This document shows positions 9,136-17,024 of a DNA stretch of 64,000 bases, one piece after another (the stretch's first letter is position 1; every line of letters begins with the position of its first letter). Source of the DNA: Natrinema ejinorense. GTDB taxonomy: Archaea > Halobacteriota > Halobacteria > Halobacteriales > Natrialbaceae. The DNA lies in contig NZ_NXNI01000001.1 of the NCBI RefSeq assembly GCF_002494345.1, positions 1,860,001 to 1,924,000 of the forward strand, read 5' to 3'. The position numbers and the translations under genes are program-made. The notes under the pieces are model-generated. The model saw only the letters and a program-made list of their open reading frames with translations. It was not told the origin of the DNA and did no database searches.

Positions 9136-9330
9136 TTACAGGCGGGTGACGTTGGTGGCGCGGGGGCCCTTGGGGGCCTGTTCGATATCGAATTCGATGT
9201 CTGTGCCTTCTTCGAGGTCCGGACCGCCAACGTCTTCCATGTGGAAGAAAACGTCATCGTCTGCGTCGTCCGTCTCAATGAAACCGTAGCCGCCTGTGTC
9301 GTTGAAGAAATCAACGTTTCCTTTCGCCAT
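9136..9330 (-). CDS. Cold-shock domain protein (CspA family)
   Basis: 64 residues, a single OB-fold cold-shock domain. RNP1 is visible as GGYGFIETD and RNP2 as DVFFHMEDV; the C-terminus GPRATNVTRL is typical. The protein is highly acidic, as in haloarchaeal homologues. Such proteins bind single-stranded RNA or DNA and act as RNA chaperones. The gene stands alone, with an 18-bp perfect palindrome 28-45 bp upstream of the start that overlaps the expected TATA/BRE position. Confidence 0.95.
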   Translation of the reverse strand: MAKGNVDFFNDTGGYGFIETDDADDDVFFHMEDVGGPDLEEGTDIEFDIEQAPKGPRATNVTRL

Positions 9331-9357
9331 TGCAACTCAAGAGAGGCCACCGATACG

Positions 9358-9375
9358 TATAACAGTTGTGTTATA
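9358..9375. promoter_or_regulatory. Palindrome over the cold-shock gene promoter
   Basis: TATAACA-GTTG-TGTTATA is a perfect 7-bp inverted repeat with a 4-bp spacer, 28-45 bp upstream of the cold-shock start codon. On the coding strand the inner half supplies GTTATA at about -28 to -34, close to the haloarchaeal TATA position. It could be an operator overlapping the TATA box, or simply two back-to-back TATA elements. Confidence 0.5.
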
Positions 9376-9529
9376 GATATCCTGTCGAAACAAAAATAAT
9401 TCCTGGGAAAATACGATGACCACCGGGTTCAATCAGGGTGAACGGAGAGATGCGGGTTTTCCCGTCCCTCGAGAAGTCCGTCCCGCCGAGAGCACTCCAG
9501 TACCCTCTCGAGACGGGACACGAGTCGAT

Positions 9530-9776
9530 TCACCGTACTATTCGGCCGCCGGTCACACCCTGGAGCGGGCTGATCACGGGCCGCTCGCGCCGGTCCGCCT
9601 GAACTCGGACCGACCGTCCGTCCAGATCCAGCAGCGAGTCGCCGGGGACGATCCCTTCGAGGACGATCGTCGAAATCGATCATCGGGGCGTCCATCGGCG
9701 GGAGCGACTCGACAGGAGCCGACCCTGACCCGTGGTGTTCCCTCGAGAATATCGAGTACGGATCCCAATCTCCCAC
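9530..9776 (-). pseudogene. Possible frameshifted remnant, unknown family
   Basis: From a GTG at 9776 the first frame reads VGDWDPYSIFSREHHG and on to DAPMIDFDD; near 9655-9665 the coding-like signal moves to another frame that reads TIVLEGIVPGDSLLDLDGR and then GVTGGRIVR before a stop at 9530. Together they would make a protein of about 80 residues with one frameshift. I do not recognise it, and chance is possible in high-GC DNA. Confidence 0.2.
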
Positions 9777-9828
9777 GAAGTGTACTGGAATAGTACCGTT
9801 TAGGTAGTTCCGACGGATACGCCGCGGC

Positions 9829-10554
9829 ATGAGCCGGACACAACCCCGTGGCGTCCCGACGGTCGCGCAGGTCGCGCTGATCGGCCTCTTCGTCACGGCG
9901 CTCGTAACCGCACAGTTGACCGCATCGAAGGTGCTCGCGTTCGAACTACCGGTCGCGCTTCCGGTCACGGGTGCACAACTCGCGTTGCCCGGGGCTGCAC
10001 TCGCGTACGCGCTGACCTTCCTCGCGAGCGACTGTTATACCGAGTTGTACGGCCGTCGCGCGGGACAGGTCGTCGTCAACGTCGGCTTCGTGTTGAACTT
10101 CGTCGTCCTCGCGCTCGTCTGGTCGACGATCGCCGCGCCGGCGGCCCCCACGAGCGTCGATCCCGCCGCGTTCGAGACGGCGCTGGGAGCGTCGACGAAC
10201 ATCGTCATCGGGAGTCTGCTCGCGTACGTCGTCAGCCAGAACTGGGACGTGATCGTCTTCCACCGCATTCGGGAGTACACCGGCCCCGAGAAGCTCTGGC
10301 TCCGTAATATCGCCTCGACGGCGAGCAGTCAGGCGATCGACACCGTCATCTTCGTCACGGTCGCGTTCGCCGTCGCACCCGCCGTCCTTGGCGTCGGTGG
10401 GGTCCTCAAGCCCGATCTCCTGCTCTCGTTGATCGTCGGCCAGTACCTGCTGAAACTCGCGATCGCCTTCCTCGATACGCCGGTCGTCTACGCCATCGTC
10501 TCGCTCGTGCGCTCGCGCGAGGGGGGTCCGGCCGAGGACGCCAGCACCGCCTGA
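9829..10554 (+). CDS. Queuosine-precursor transporter family (YhhQ/DUF165)
   Basis: 241 residues, about six membrane helices. Family features include TASKVLAF near residue 29, ALTFLASDCYTELYGRR near 60, and the NWDVIVFHRIREYTG and WLRNIASTASSQAIDTVIF segments. YhhQ proteins in bacteria import queuosine precursors (preQ0/preQ1). Archaea use preQ0 for archaeosine at tRNA position 15, so import of a 7-deazapurine is the likely role here; substrate is inferred from family alone. The ATG is preceded by a TATA-like element at about -28, consistent with a leaderless transcript. Confidence 0.88.
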   Translation: MSRTQPRGVPTVAQVALIGLFVTALVTAQLTASKVLAFELPVALPVTGAQLALPGAALAYALTFLASDCYTELYGRRAGQVVVNVGFVLNFVVLALVWSTIAAPAAPTSVDPAAFETALGASTNIVIGSLLAYVVSQNWDVIVFHRIREYTGPEKLWLRNIASTASSQAIDTVIFVTVAFAVAPAVLGVGGVLKPDLLLSLIVGQYLLKLAIAFLDTPVVYAIVSLVRSREGGPAEDASTA

Positions 10555-10646
10555 TCGCTCACGGCTCGCAGCCACTCTCCTCACAGTTGCCCGGAGTTTT
10601 CGGTCCGAACGGGGAGCGTTTAGTAGCCCGCTCGAGAGTGACGGGT

Positions 10647-11735
10647 ATGGACGAACGCGTACGCGAACACGCCGCCGTGTTGGTCGATTGGAGCGCTCGC
10701 GTGGCGGCCGGTGACAACGTCGTCTGCTCGGTGGGACCCGACGCCCACGAACTGGCGGTCGCCGTCGCCGAGAAACTCGGCGAACGGGGGGCGAATCTGC
10801 TTGCGACGTACAGCGCCGGCGAGATCACGCGGGCCTACCTCCGGGCCCACGACGGTGAGTTCGACGAAAATCCGGCCCACGAACTCGCACTCCTCGAGAA
10901 CGCCGACGTCTACCTCTCGCTTGGCGGGGGGCGGAACACGAGTGCAACGGCCGACGTTCCCGGCGAGCAGCGCCGAGCCTACAACGGTGCCAGAAGCGAC
11001 ATCCGCGAGACGCGGCTGGGAACCCGCTGGGTGTCGACGGTCCACCCGACCCGCTCGCTCGCCCAGCAGGCCAACATGGCCTACGAGGAGTACCAGGAGT
11101 TCGCCTACGACGCGATCCTCCGGGATTGGGAGTCGTTGGCCGACGAGATGGCCCAATTGAAGGAGCTTCTCGATGCCGGCTCCGAGGTGCGGCTGGTCTC
11201 GACGGACACCGATCTCACGATGAACATCGAGGGACGGACGGCGGTCAACAGCGCCGCCTCGGTCGCCTACGATTCCCACAACCTCCCGAGCGGCGAGGTC
11301 TTCACCGCCCCCTACGCGACCGAGGGCGAGGTGACCTTCGACGTGCCGATGACGGTGCGTGGCGAGTCCGTCCGGAACGTCCGCCTCGCGTTCGCCGACG
11401 GCGAGGTGGTCGACTACGACGCCGACCAGGGAGGGGCGGTCATCGGCGACATCCTCGAGACCGACGCGGGCGCGCGCCGACTCGGCGAACTCGGGATCGG
11501 CATGAATCGCGGGATCGACCGCTACACGGACAACATCCTCTTCGACGAGAAGATGGGCGAGACCGTCCACCTGGCGCTTGGCCGGGCCTACGACGCCTGT
11601 CTCCCCGAAGGCGAATCCGGCAACGAGTCGGCCGTCCACGTCGATCTGATCACCGACGTCAGCGAGGACTCCCGCCTCGAGATCGACGGCGAGGTCGTCC
11701 AGCGCGACGGCACCTTCCGCTTCGAGGAGGAATGA
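10647..11735 (+). CDS. M29-family aminopeptidase
   Basis: 362 residues, full length for the thermophilic metalloprotease M29 (AmpS/aminopeptidase II) family. Landmarks are the N-terminal VDWSARVAAGDNVVCSVGP, the mid-region VSTVHPTRSLAQQANM, the GEVFTAPYATEGEV block, and the C-terminal catalytic region with GIGMNRGIDRYTDN, GETVHLALGRAYD and AVHVDLITD, which contains the metal-binding histidines and carboxylates. It removes N-terminal amino acids from peptides using a two-metal centre. The ATG at 10647 is preferred to an upstream in-frame start at 10587 because conservation begins there. The gene appears monocistronic. Confidence 0.9.
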   Translation: MDERVREHAAVLVDWSARVAAGDNVVCSVGPDAHELAVAVAEKLGERGANLLATYSAGEITRAYLRAHDGEFDENPAHELALLENADVYLSLGGGRNTSATADVPGEQRRAYNGARSDIRETRLGTRWVSTVHPTRSLAQQANMAYEEYQEFAYDAILRDWESLADEMAQLKELLDAGSEVRLVSTDTDLTMNIEGRTAVNSAASVAYDSHNLPSGEVFTAPYATEGEVTFDVPMTVRGESVRNVRLAFADGEVVDYDADQGGAVIGDILETDAGARRLGELGIGMNRGIDRYTDNILFDEKMGETVHLALGRAYDACLPEGESGNESAVHVDLITDVSEDSRLEIDGEVVQRDGTFRFEEE

Positions 11736-12114
11736 GTTTCGCGGGCGCTCGCGTCGCGGGCGAGTCGACAGGGCTGGATCGTTCGGTCGAACTCGGCAAC
11801 GCCGCGTTGCCCGGTAGGAAGTGATTACGATCCGCAGATGGCTACCAGCGACCCGTAAATAACAGCATACTAATATCTACGACGAACGTTACATCGACTC
11901 CCGCCACACCGGTGGCGGCCAGTAACCGGTTGGGATACCGCGTCCCGGAATCCACCCGTCCACAGTCTGCCCCACCCAGCTGGTGTCGACGGTGGCTATC
12001 GGCCGGCGACCGGCGGTTCGTCAGCCTCACCTGACGCAGGTCGCCGCTGCCGACGAGCGATCGTCCGACACCGTTTTCGTCACGTTCTCGAGTCTCGAGC
12101 CCCAACGGACACCT
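11736..12114. other. 379-bp gap, no gene recognised
   Basis: An AT-rich patch around 11856-11884 (AAATAACAG...ACTAATATC) looks promoter-like on either strand. I see no recognisable stable-RNA signature and no convincing small ORF. The longer open frame that extends leftward from the DUF309 gene lacks conserved-looking content before 12115. Confidence 0.35.
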
Positions 12115-12729
12115 ATGCGCGATCGGCTCCGGGCCGGCGTCGCCGTCTTCAACGATGGTCACTACCACGCCGCCCACGACGCCTGGGAGGGCCGCTGGCT
12201 CGAACTCGAATCGGGGAGCGACGACGAACGACTGCTCCACGGACTGATCCAGTACAGCGGCGCGGTCTTCCACGCCCGCGAGCGCAACTGGGAGGGCGCG
12301 GTCGGGCTCGCGAAAGGCGCCGGCGACTACCTCGCGGCGCTGCCGGCCGACTACCGCGAGCTTCGGCTCGATCCCGTCCGCTCGTTTCTGTCTCGGCTCG
12401 CGGCCGATCCCGAATGCATCGAGCGCCGGCCGCCGGTGTGGATCGAGCACGAGGGTCGAGCCCCGACGCTGTCGGCGCTTGGATTCGAGCCGACCGCGAT
12501 CGCTGCCGTCGTCCTCGCCGAGGAGTTCGGCTACGACGAGGACCCCGTCGAGCAGGCCCGACGGTACGCACGGCAGGATCTCGAGGCCGGCGAAGACGGG
12601 AGCGTGTTCATCACGCTCCTGTTCGATTTCGTTCGCGAGGACGAGACTCGCGGCATCATCTACCAGCGGCTGACGGATCACGTCGGCAGGCGACGGGCTC
12701 GCGAGGGGGACGTCGAAGGGCTGTTCTAA
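12115..12729 (+). CDS. DUF309 family protein
   Basis: 204 residues. The N-terminal half carries the DUF309 hallmark FNDGHYHAAHDAWEGRW followed by LLHGLIQYSGAVFHA, an all-helical fold. The C-terminal half (from about residue 105) is a haloarchaeal extension with ALGFEPTAIAAVVLAEEFG and LFDFVREDETRGIIYQRLTD, resembling an additional small domain. DUF309 proteins are conserved but functionally uncharacterised; the HxxxHDxWE residues suggest a metal or ligand pocket. Start at 12115 is the ATG immediately before the domain; upstream codons look non-coding. Confidence 0.85.
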   Translation: MRDRLRAGVAVFNDGHYHAAHDAWEGRWLELESGSDDERLLHGLIQYSGAVFHARERNWEGAVGLAKGAGDYLAALPADYRELRLDPVRSFLSRLAADPECIERRPPVWIEHEGRAPTLSALGFEPTAIAAVVLAEEFGYDEDPVEQARRYARQDLEAGEDGSVFITLLFDFVREDETRGIIYQRLTDHVGRRRAREGDVEGLF

Positions 12730-12947
12730 TCGCTTGAAATCTCGGCGGAGACTCGAGTCGTGTGGCAGTTCCGTGTACTGGAGCGATGTGACCTGCCGCT
12801 ACCCATCCGACTGTTCGCGGAACCGCGGGTTCCGTGCTACCGTTCGACAGCGCGCGCCACCGCGCGTGGACGATCGCATGAGTCGTCGGATCGTGATAGC
12901 TTCAGCGACAGGTACATTTTCAAGTTCGACCCGGTCGAAGGCCGTGT

Positions 12948-13820
12948 ATGGAAATCGGTACCGTACTCCCGCAACTCGAGATCGGACACGATCCGGAGAC
13001 GATCGCCGGCTACGCACAGCGGGTCGAGGCGTCGGGCTACGAGCACGTCCTGGCGTACGATCACGTCCTCGGCGTGAACCCGGATCGGGAGGGCTGGGAC
13101 GGGCCCTACGACTACGAAAATACGTTCCACGAGCCCCTGACGACGTTTTCCTATCTCGCCGGGCGGACGGACGAGCTGGCCGTTATGACCGGGATTCTCG
13201 TCTTGCCACAGCGCCAGACGGCGCTCGCGGCGAAGCAGGCCGCCCAACTGGATCGCTTCACCGACGGCCGGTTCCGCATGGGAGTCGGCGTCGGCTGGAA
13301 CGAGCCCGAGTACGTCGCCCTCGGCGAGGACTTCTCGCGGCGAGGGAACCGCATCGAGGAACAGGTCGAGGTGCTCCGACGGCTCTGGACGGACGACCTC
13401 GTCGACTTCGACGGCGAGTTCCACGAGATCCCCGACGCCGGCATCCGACCGCTACCGGTCCAGCAGCCGATCCCGCTCTGGATGGGCGGCATGGCCGACC
13501 CGGTCAAACGCCGCGTCGCCCGCATCGCGGACGGGTGGCTGCCGCAGTTCCAGCCCGGCGACGAGGCCCAGGAGCACCTCGCGGACCTCTACGAATACGC
13601 CGAGGACGCCGGCCGCGACCCCGACGAGATCGGCCTCGGCGGCCGAATGTACGCCGTTCCGGGCGAGGAAGACGAGTGGATCGAGCGCGCACAGGCCTGG
13701 CGGGACCTCGGGGCCGACTTCCTCTCGATCACGACGATGTACCAGGGGCTCGAGGGCGAGGAGCACACGGCCCACGTCGAGCGGGTCGCGGCGGTACTGA
13801 CCGAAACCGGGCTGTTGTAA
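12948..13820 (+). CDS. Luciferase-like (LLM) F420/FMN-dependent oxidoreductase
   Basis: 290 residues, a single TIM-barrel luciferase-like domain: MEIGTVLPQLEIGHDPETI at the N-terminus, YEHVLAYDHVLGVNP, then VMTGILVLPQRQTALAAKQ and FRMGVGVGWNEPEY, ending with a DFLSITTMYQG strand. These motifs match the archaeal/actinobacterial F420-dependent LLM subclass (TIGR03619-like in style) rather than true luciferases. Substrate unknown. The ATG at 12948 follows a TATA-like TACATTTTC at about -30. Convergent with the aldo/keto reductase gene. Confidence 0.88.
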   Translation: MEIGTVLPQLEIGHDPETIAGYAQRVEASGYEHVLAYDHVLGVNPDREGWDGPYDYENTFHEPLTTFSYLAGRTDELAVMTGILVLPQRQTALAAKQAAQLDRFTDGRFRMGVGVGWNEPEYVALGEDFSRRGNRIEEQVEVLRRLWTDDLVDFDGEFHEIPDAGIRPLPVQQPIPLWMGGMADPVKRRVARIADGWLPQFQPGDEAQEHLADLYEYAEDAGRDPDEIGLGGRMYAVPGEEDEWIERAQAWRDLGADFLSITTMYQGLEGEEHTAHVERVAAVLTETGLL

Positions 13821-13850
13821 CGTGCAGGCGGCCGCGATCGGTTCCCACCC

Positions 13851-14822
13851 CTACTCGTGGCCCGCGACCGGCAGCGGCTCGTACGGCTCCTCGAGGTACT
13901 CCATGTCCGAGTCGGAGAGATCGATCTCGAGCGCTTCGACGGCGTCCTCGAGGTGTTCGATGCTGGTCGTCCCGACGATGGGGGCGTCGACCCACTCCTT
14001 GTGCAACAGCCAGGCCAGCGATATCTGGCCCATCGAGACGCCCTTTTCGGCGGCGAGTTCCTGAATCCGTTCGTTGATCGCCTCGCCGCCGCCCTGGAGG
14101 TACGACATCTGCTCGAGGTACTGGTCGGTCTGGCCGCGCGTCGTCGACTCGATCTCCTCGTGGGGACGGGTGGCGACGCCGCGGGCCAACGGCGACCACG
14201 GGACGACGCCGATGTCTTCCCGGTCACACAGCGGCAGCATCTCGCGTTCCTCCTCGCGATAGAGGACGTTGTAGTGGTTCTGCATCGTCGCGAACCGCTC
14301 GAGGCCCAGCGCGTCGCTGGTATGGAGTGCGTCGGCGAACTGGTGGGCCCACATCGACGAGGTGCCGATATACCGCACCTTCCCCCGTCGGACCGCGTCG
14401 TCGAGCGCGCGCAGGGTCTCGTCGATCGGCGTCTCGTAATCCCACCGGTGGGTCTGATAGAGATCGATGGTGTCCATCCCCAGTCGGTCGAGGCTGGCCT
14501 CGAGTTCCTGTTCGATCGCCTTCCGCGAGAGCCCGCTCGCGTTCGGATTGTCGGGATCCATCTCGGCGAAGCCCTTCGTCGCGACGACCTGCGAATCGCG
14601 GTCGTAGCCCGCGAGGGCCTCGCCCAGAATTTCCTCGGACTCGCCCGTGGAGTAGACGTTCGCGGTGTCGAAGAAGTTGATCCCGAGATCGATCGCGCGC
14701 TCGATGAGGGCTTTGCTTTCCTCGGGCTCGAGCATCCACTCCTGGCCGGTGCCAAAGCTCATACAGCCCAGACAGATTCGACTGACCGTCATCCCCGTCG
14801 ATCCGAGCGTCGTGTATTCCAT
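13851..14822 (-). CDS. Aldo/keto reductase
   Basis: 323 residues, complete AKR barrel. The catalytic tetrad is visible: Asp and Tyr in FFDTANVYSTGESEEILGEA, Lys in VVATKGF, and His in YQTHRWDYETP. The C-terminal NADPH-binding segment includes VDAPIVGTTSIEHLEDAV. The best likeness is to the voltage-gated-potassium-channel-beta/YccK-like group of NADPH-dependent reductases that act on aldehydes. Start ATG at 14822. A second, more distant AKR lies at 31028-31888. Confidence 0.92.
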   Translation of the reverse strand: MEYTTLGSTGMTVSRICLGCMSFGTGQEWMLEPEESKALIERAIDLGINFFDTANVYSTGESEEILGEALAGYDRDSQVVATKGFAEMDPDNPNASGLSRKAIEQELEASLDRLGMDTIDLYQTHRWDYETPIDETLRALDDAVRRGKVRYIGTSSMWAHQFADALHTSDALGLERFATMQNHYNVLYREEEREMLPLCDREDIGVVPWSPLARGVATRPHEEIESTTRGQTDQYLEQMSYLQGGGEAINERIQELAAEKGVSMGQISLAWLLHKEWVDAPIVGTTSIEHLEDAVEALEIDLSDSDMEYLEEPYEPLPVAGHE

Positions 14823-14988
14823 AGAACCAGTTGCGATGGCCGGCACCAAAACGTCGTGGCTCGTCCGAACGGATTGCCGACTCTCGCGGGCGCAGGGTCG
14901 GCGCGTCGGTACTGCGATGGCGCCGCTGTCGAGCGGTTTGTGACAGTCGTCAGTCCGGGTGGGGAGTGACTCGGCGACGTGGGGCCGA

Positions 14989-15762
14989 TCAGGTATCGGG
15001 TTCGACGACCTGCTCCTCGCCGTCGAAGTGTGCGGAGTTGTCTCGTGGCCTGTAGCCCAGGACCTCGCGGGCCCGCTCGAGCGAGTAGTACTTGCGGTCG
15101 TTGTCGGAGATGCCGTAGACGATCTCGTACTCGTAGTCGGCGCGGATACAGCGGTCGAACAGGCGCGCGCAGTCCCGATAGGAGAGCCACATCGCCTGCC
15201 CGCGCTCGTAGTCGATCGGCGGGTGGCCTCGGGTGAGGTTCCCGATGCGGACGCAAACGACCGAGAGGTCGTATTCGTCGTGGTAGTAGCGACCCAGCGT
15301 CTCGCCGGCGGCCTTCGAGACGCCATAGAGGTTGCTCGGCCGGGGGAGTTCGGTGCCGTCGAGGAGGTAGTCGTCGTGCTCGCGGTAGAGATCGGGCGTC
15401 CGCTCGTCGGTCTCGTAGTTCCCGACGGCGTGGTTCGAGGAGGCGAAAACGACCTTCTCGACGCCCGCGTCGACGGCGGCCTCGAAGACCGTCTGCGTGC
15501 CGTCGATGTTGTTGGTCAGTACGCTGTCCCAGGGGGCCTCGGGACGCGGATCGCCCGCGAGGTGAATCACGACGTCGATCCCCGCCATCGCCTCGCGGAC
15601 GGCCTCCTCGTCGGTGATGTCCGCGACGACGAACTCGCCCGGTTGGTCGTCCGTCGGCGGATCCCGATCCAGTAACCGCCATTCGTGGTCGTCCGCGAGG
15701 CCGCCGAGGATGGCCTCTCCGACCCGCCCCGCAGCCCCCGTGAGCAGGACTGACTGTGCCAT
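14989..15762 (-). CDS. azf: NAD-dependent glucose-6-phosphate dehydrogenase-type epimerase family (Azf-like)
   Basis: 257 residues, short-chain extended dehydrogenase. The Rossmann glycine motif is TGAAGRVGEAILGG at the N-terminus, the catalytic Ser/Tyr/Lys triad lies in FASSNHAVG and SNLYGVSKAAGE, and an Asp of LLDRDPPTDDQ suggests NAD preference. From memory it is very similar throughout to Haloferax Azf, the archaeal NAD-dependent glucose-6-phosphate dehydrogenase that starts a pentose-phosphate route with no homology to bacterial Zwf. ATG at 15762 chosen because the glycine motif follows at residue 7. Annotation is by remembered similarity, so an NDP-sugar epimerase remains possible. Confidence 0.78.
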   Translation of the reverse strand: MAQSVLLTGAAGRVGEAILGGLADDHEWRLLDRDPPTDDQPGEFVVADITDEEAVREAMAGIDVVIHLAGDPRPEAPWDSVLTNNIDGTQTVFEAAVDAGVEKVVFASSNHAVGNYETDERTPDLYREHDDYLLDGTELPRPSNLYGVSKAAGETLGRYYHDEYDLSVVCVRIGNLTRGHPPIDYERGQAMWLSYRDCARLFDRCIRADYEYEIVYGISDNDRKYYSLERAREVLGYRPRDNSAHFDGEEQVVEPDT

Positions 15763-16094
15763 TCGTTCGGTGTGAGGGACAGCGTCGATAAGTACCATGC
15801 GGTTCGCCGTCGGCGCGTGCGGTAATGGCACGCGTCTCCCTAGCGGTGAGACACTCGGTTATCGTCTCGGTTTCGTCACGTCCGTTCCCCGCCGCTGCTC
15901 TTCCGTGCGGTGTGCACGCTGTGTCACGGTGCGGAGTGCGAGGGCTGGGCGGAGCGGACCGCAGTCGACTCGGGAACGTGTGGCCCATCGTGGTGCGACG
16001 GTCGCAGACCGCTCGTCGTCCCCGATCGACGGTCTCGGCCGAGAACTCCACCCGCATCGCAATCCCCTTCCCGACCGCACGCGAGCACTCACGC
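15763..16094. other. 332-bp divergent intergenic region
   Basis: Lies between the divergent Azf-like and MptD genes. Both promoters must be here, but no strong TATA box is evident; a GATAAG element sits at about 15789-15794, 27-32 bp from the leftward start. No RNA gene or repeat recognised. Confidence 0.35.
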
Positions 16095-16472
16095 ATGTCA
16101 CCGACCGAACCGCCGACCGACGCCCAGACCGCCTGCTTCGAGGCCGGTATCAAGTTCGGCTCGCTGTACCACCAGTTCGCCGGCACGCCCGTCTCGCCCG
16201 AGAGCGCGCCGAGTCTCGCGACCGCCATCGAAGAATCGATCGAGAACCAGCCCCACTGTACCGAGGTGACCGTCGCCGTTCGAACCGAGGAACTCGAGGC
16301 CGAACTCGCCGAGTCGACGGCCGACTACACCGAACTGACCGGTCGCTTCCTCGAAGTCGAGATCGTCGTCGACTACGAGGGGTGGACGGTCGTTACCCGG
16401 ATGGAAATGGAGGACGGCTATCCGCTGATGCGACTCGAGTCGGTTCGCGAACGGGCGTCGTCGGATCGGTAA
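16095..16472 (+). CDS. mptD: Archaeal dihydroneopterin aldolase (MptD family)
   Basis: 125 residues. The segments QTACFEAGIKFGSLYHQFAG, LATAIEESIENQPHC and YPLMRLESV match the archaeal MptD family, which cleaves 7,8-dihydroneopterin to 6-hydroxymethyl-dihydropterin and glycolaldehyde in folate/methanopterin synthesis. It is unrelated to bacterial FolB. Haloarchaea make folate-type cofactors, so the pathway is expected. Size matches the family. ATG at 16095; a longer upstream frame is non-conserved. The gene is convergent with nikR. Confidence 0.85.
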   Translation: MSPTEPPTDAQTACFEAGIKFGSLYHQFAGTPVSPESAPSLATAIEESIENQPHCTEVTVAVRTEELEAELAESTADYTELTGRFLEVEIVVDYEGWTVVTRMEMEDGYPLMRLESVRERASSDR

Positions 16473-16516
16473 TCGAGTCCGCCGGGTAGGTCGAGGACGA
16501 CTTCGCAACTCGGCCG

Positions 16517-16912
16517 CTACGGAGTTGGATTTCGAATCACCATGACCTTTACCCGCTGTACGCCGTCGAAATCACGGAGTTGGTAGGTCAGTTCCCGCAC
16601 CTGTTCGGCGTCCCCGCGGCAGAACAGCGACTCGAGACACCACTCCCCCTGATGGGTGTGGCTCGTGCTCTGGATTACGTCCTGATAGTCGTGCTGGACG
16701 GTGTGGAGTTCGCCGATCACCTCGTGGTGGCGATAGTCGAAGCCGACGAGCGCGACGACCTCACCGGCCCGTTCCTCGAGCCTCGAGTGGGATTCGATAT
16801 ACTCCGACATCGCTTCTCGCACCGCCCGCGAGCGGTTCTCGATTCCTTCTTCGGTCCAGACCCGATCGAACTCCGCGACGATCTCGTCGGGAATGTTAAA
16901 ACTCGTCCGCAT
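16517..16912 (-). CDS. nikR: NikR-family nickel-responsive ribbon-helix-helix regulator
   Basis: 131 residues from ATG 16912. Residues 1-45 form a ribbon-helix-helix (RTSFNIPDEIVAEFDRVW, RSRAVREAMSEYI); residues 55-131 form the ACT-like nickel domain with H74, H85, H87 and C92 in VQHDYQ and SHTHQGEWC. NikR represses nickel uptake genes when Ni is bound. The His-to-Cys spacing (H87 to C92) is one residue shorter than I recall for E. coli NikR (H89 to C95), so metal specificity could differ. Divergent from a nickel permease 113 bp away, its probable target. Confidence 0.85.
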   Translation of the reverse strand: MRTSFNIPDEIVAEFDRVWTEEGIENRSRAVREAMSEYIESHSRLEERAGEVVALVGFDYRHHEVIGELHTVQHDYQDVIQSTSHTHQGEWCLESLFCRGDAEQVRELTYQLRDFDGVQRVKVMVIRNPTP

Positions 16913-16947
16913 ACGAACCGGTTCGCCACGAGGACACAAGATAGCTC

Positions 16948-16959
16948 GTATGACGATAC
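16948..16959. promoter_or_regulatory. Candidate operator in the nikR-permease divergent promoter
   Basis: GTAT-GACG-ATAC is a small perfect inverted repeat about 36 bp from the nikR start in the divergent region. It begins with GTATGA, the half-site of the enterobacterial NikR operator, but the usual TCATAC partner at 16-bp spacing is absent. Weak candidate only. Confidence 0.25.
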
Positions 16960-17024
16960 CCCCGGTTGGATATTAACAACCCCTATGAACCCAGGTTTCG
17001 GATGTTCTCGCACGTTACACCTCG

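Larger units (their letters stand above)
9331..9828. other. 498-bp gap before the transporter gene
   Basis: Besides the cold-shock promoter this stretch contains no intact recognised gene. A leftward pair of coding-like frames at 9530-9776 may be a degraded gene (listed separately). A TATA-like GTTTAGG element at about 9798-9805 lies near -28 of the ATG at 9829. Confidence 0.4.

Noticed and set aside
15763-16094. SRP RNA or RNase P RNA in the Azf-MptD gap
   Set aside because: No conserved core of either RNA could be found on either strand.
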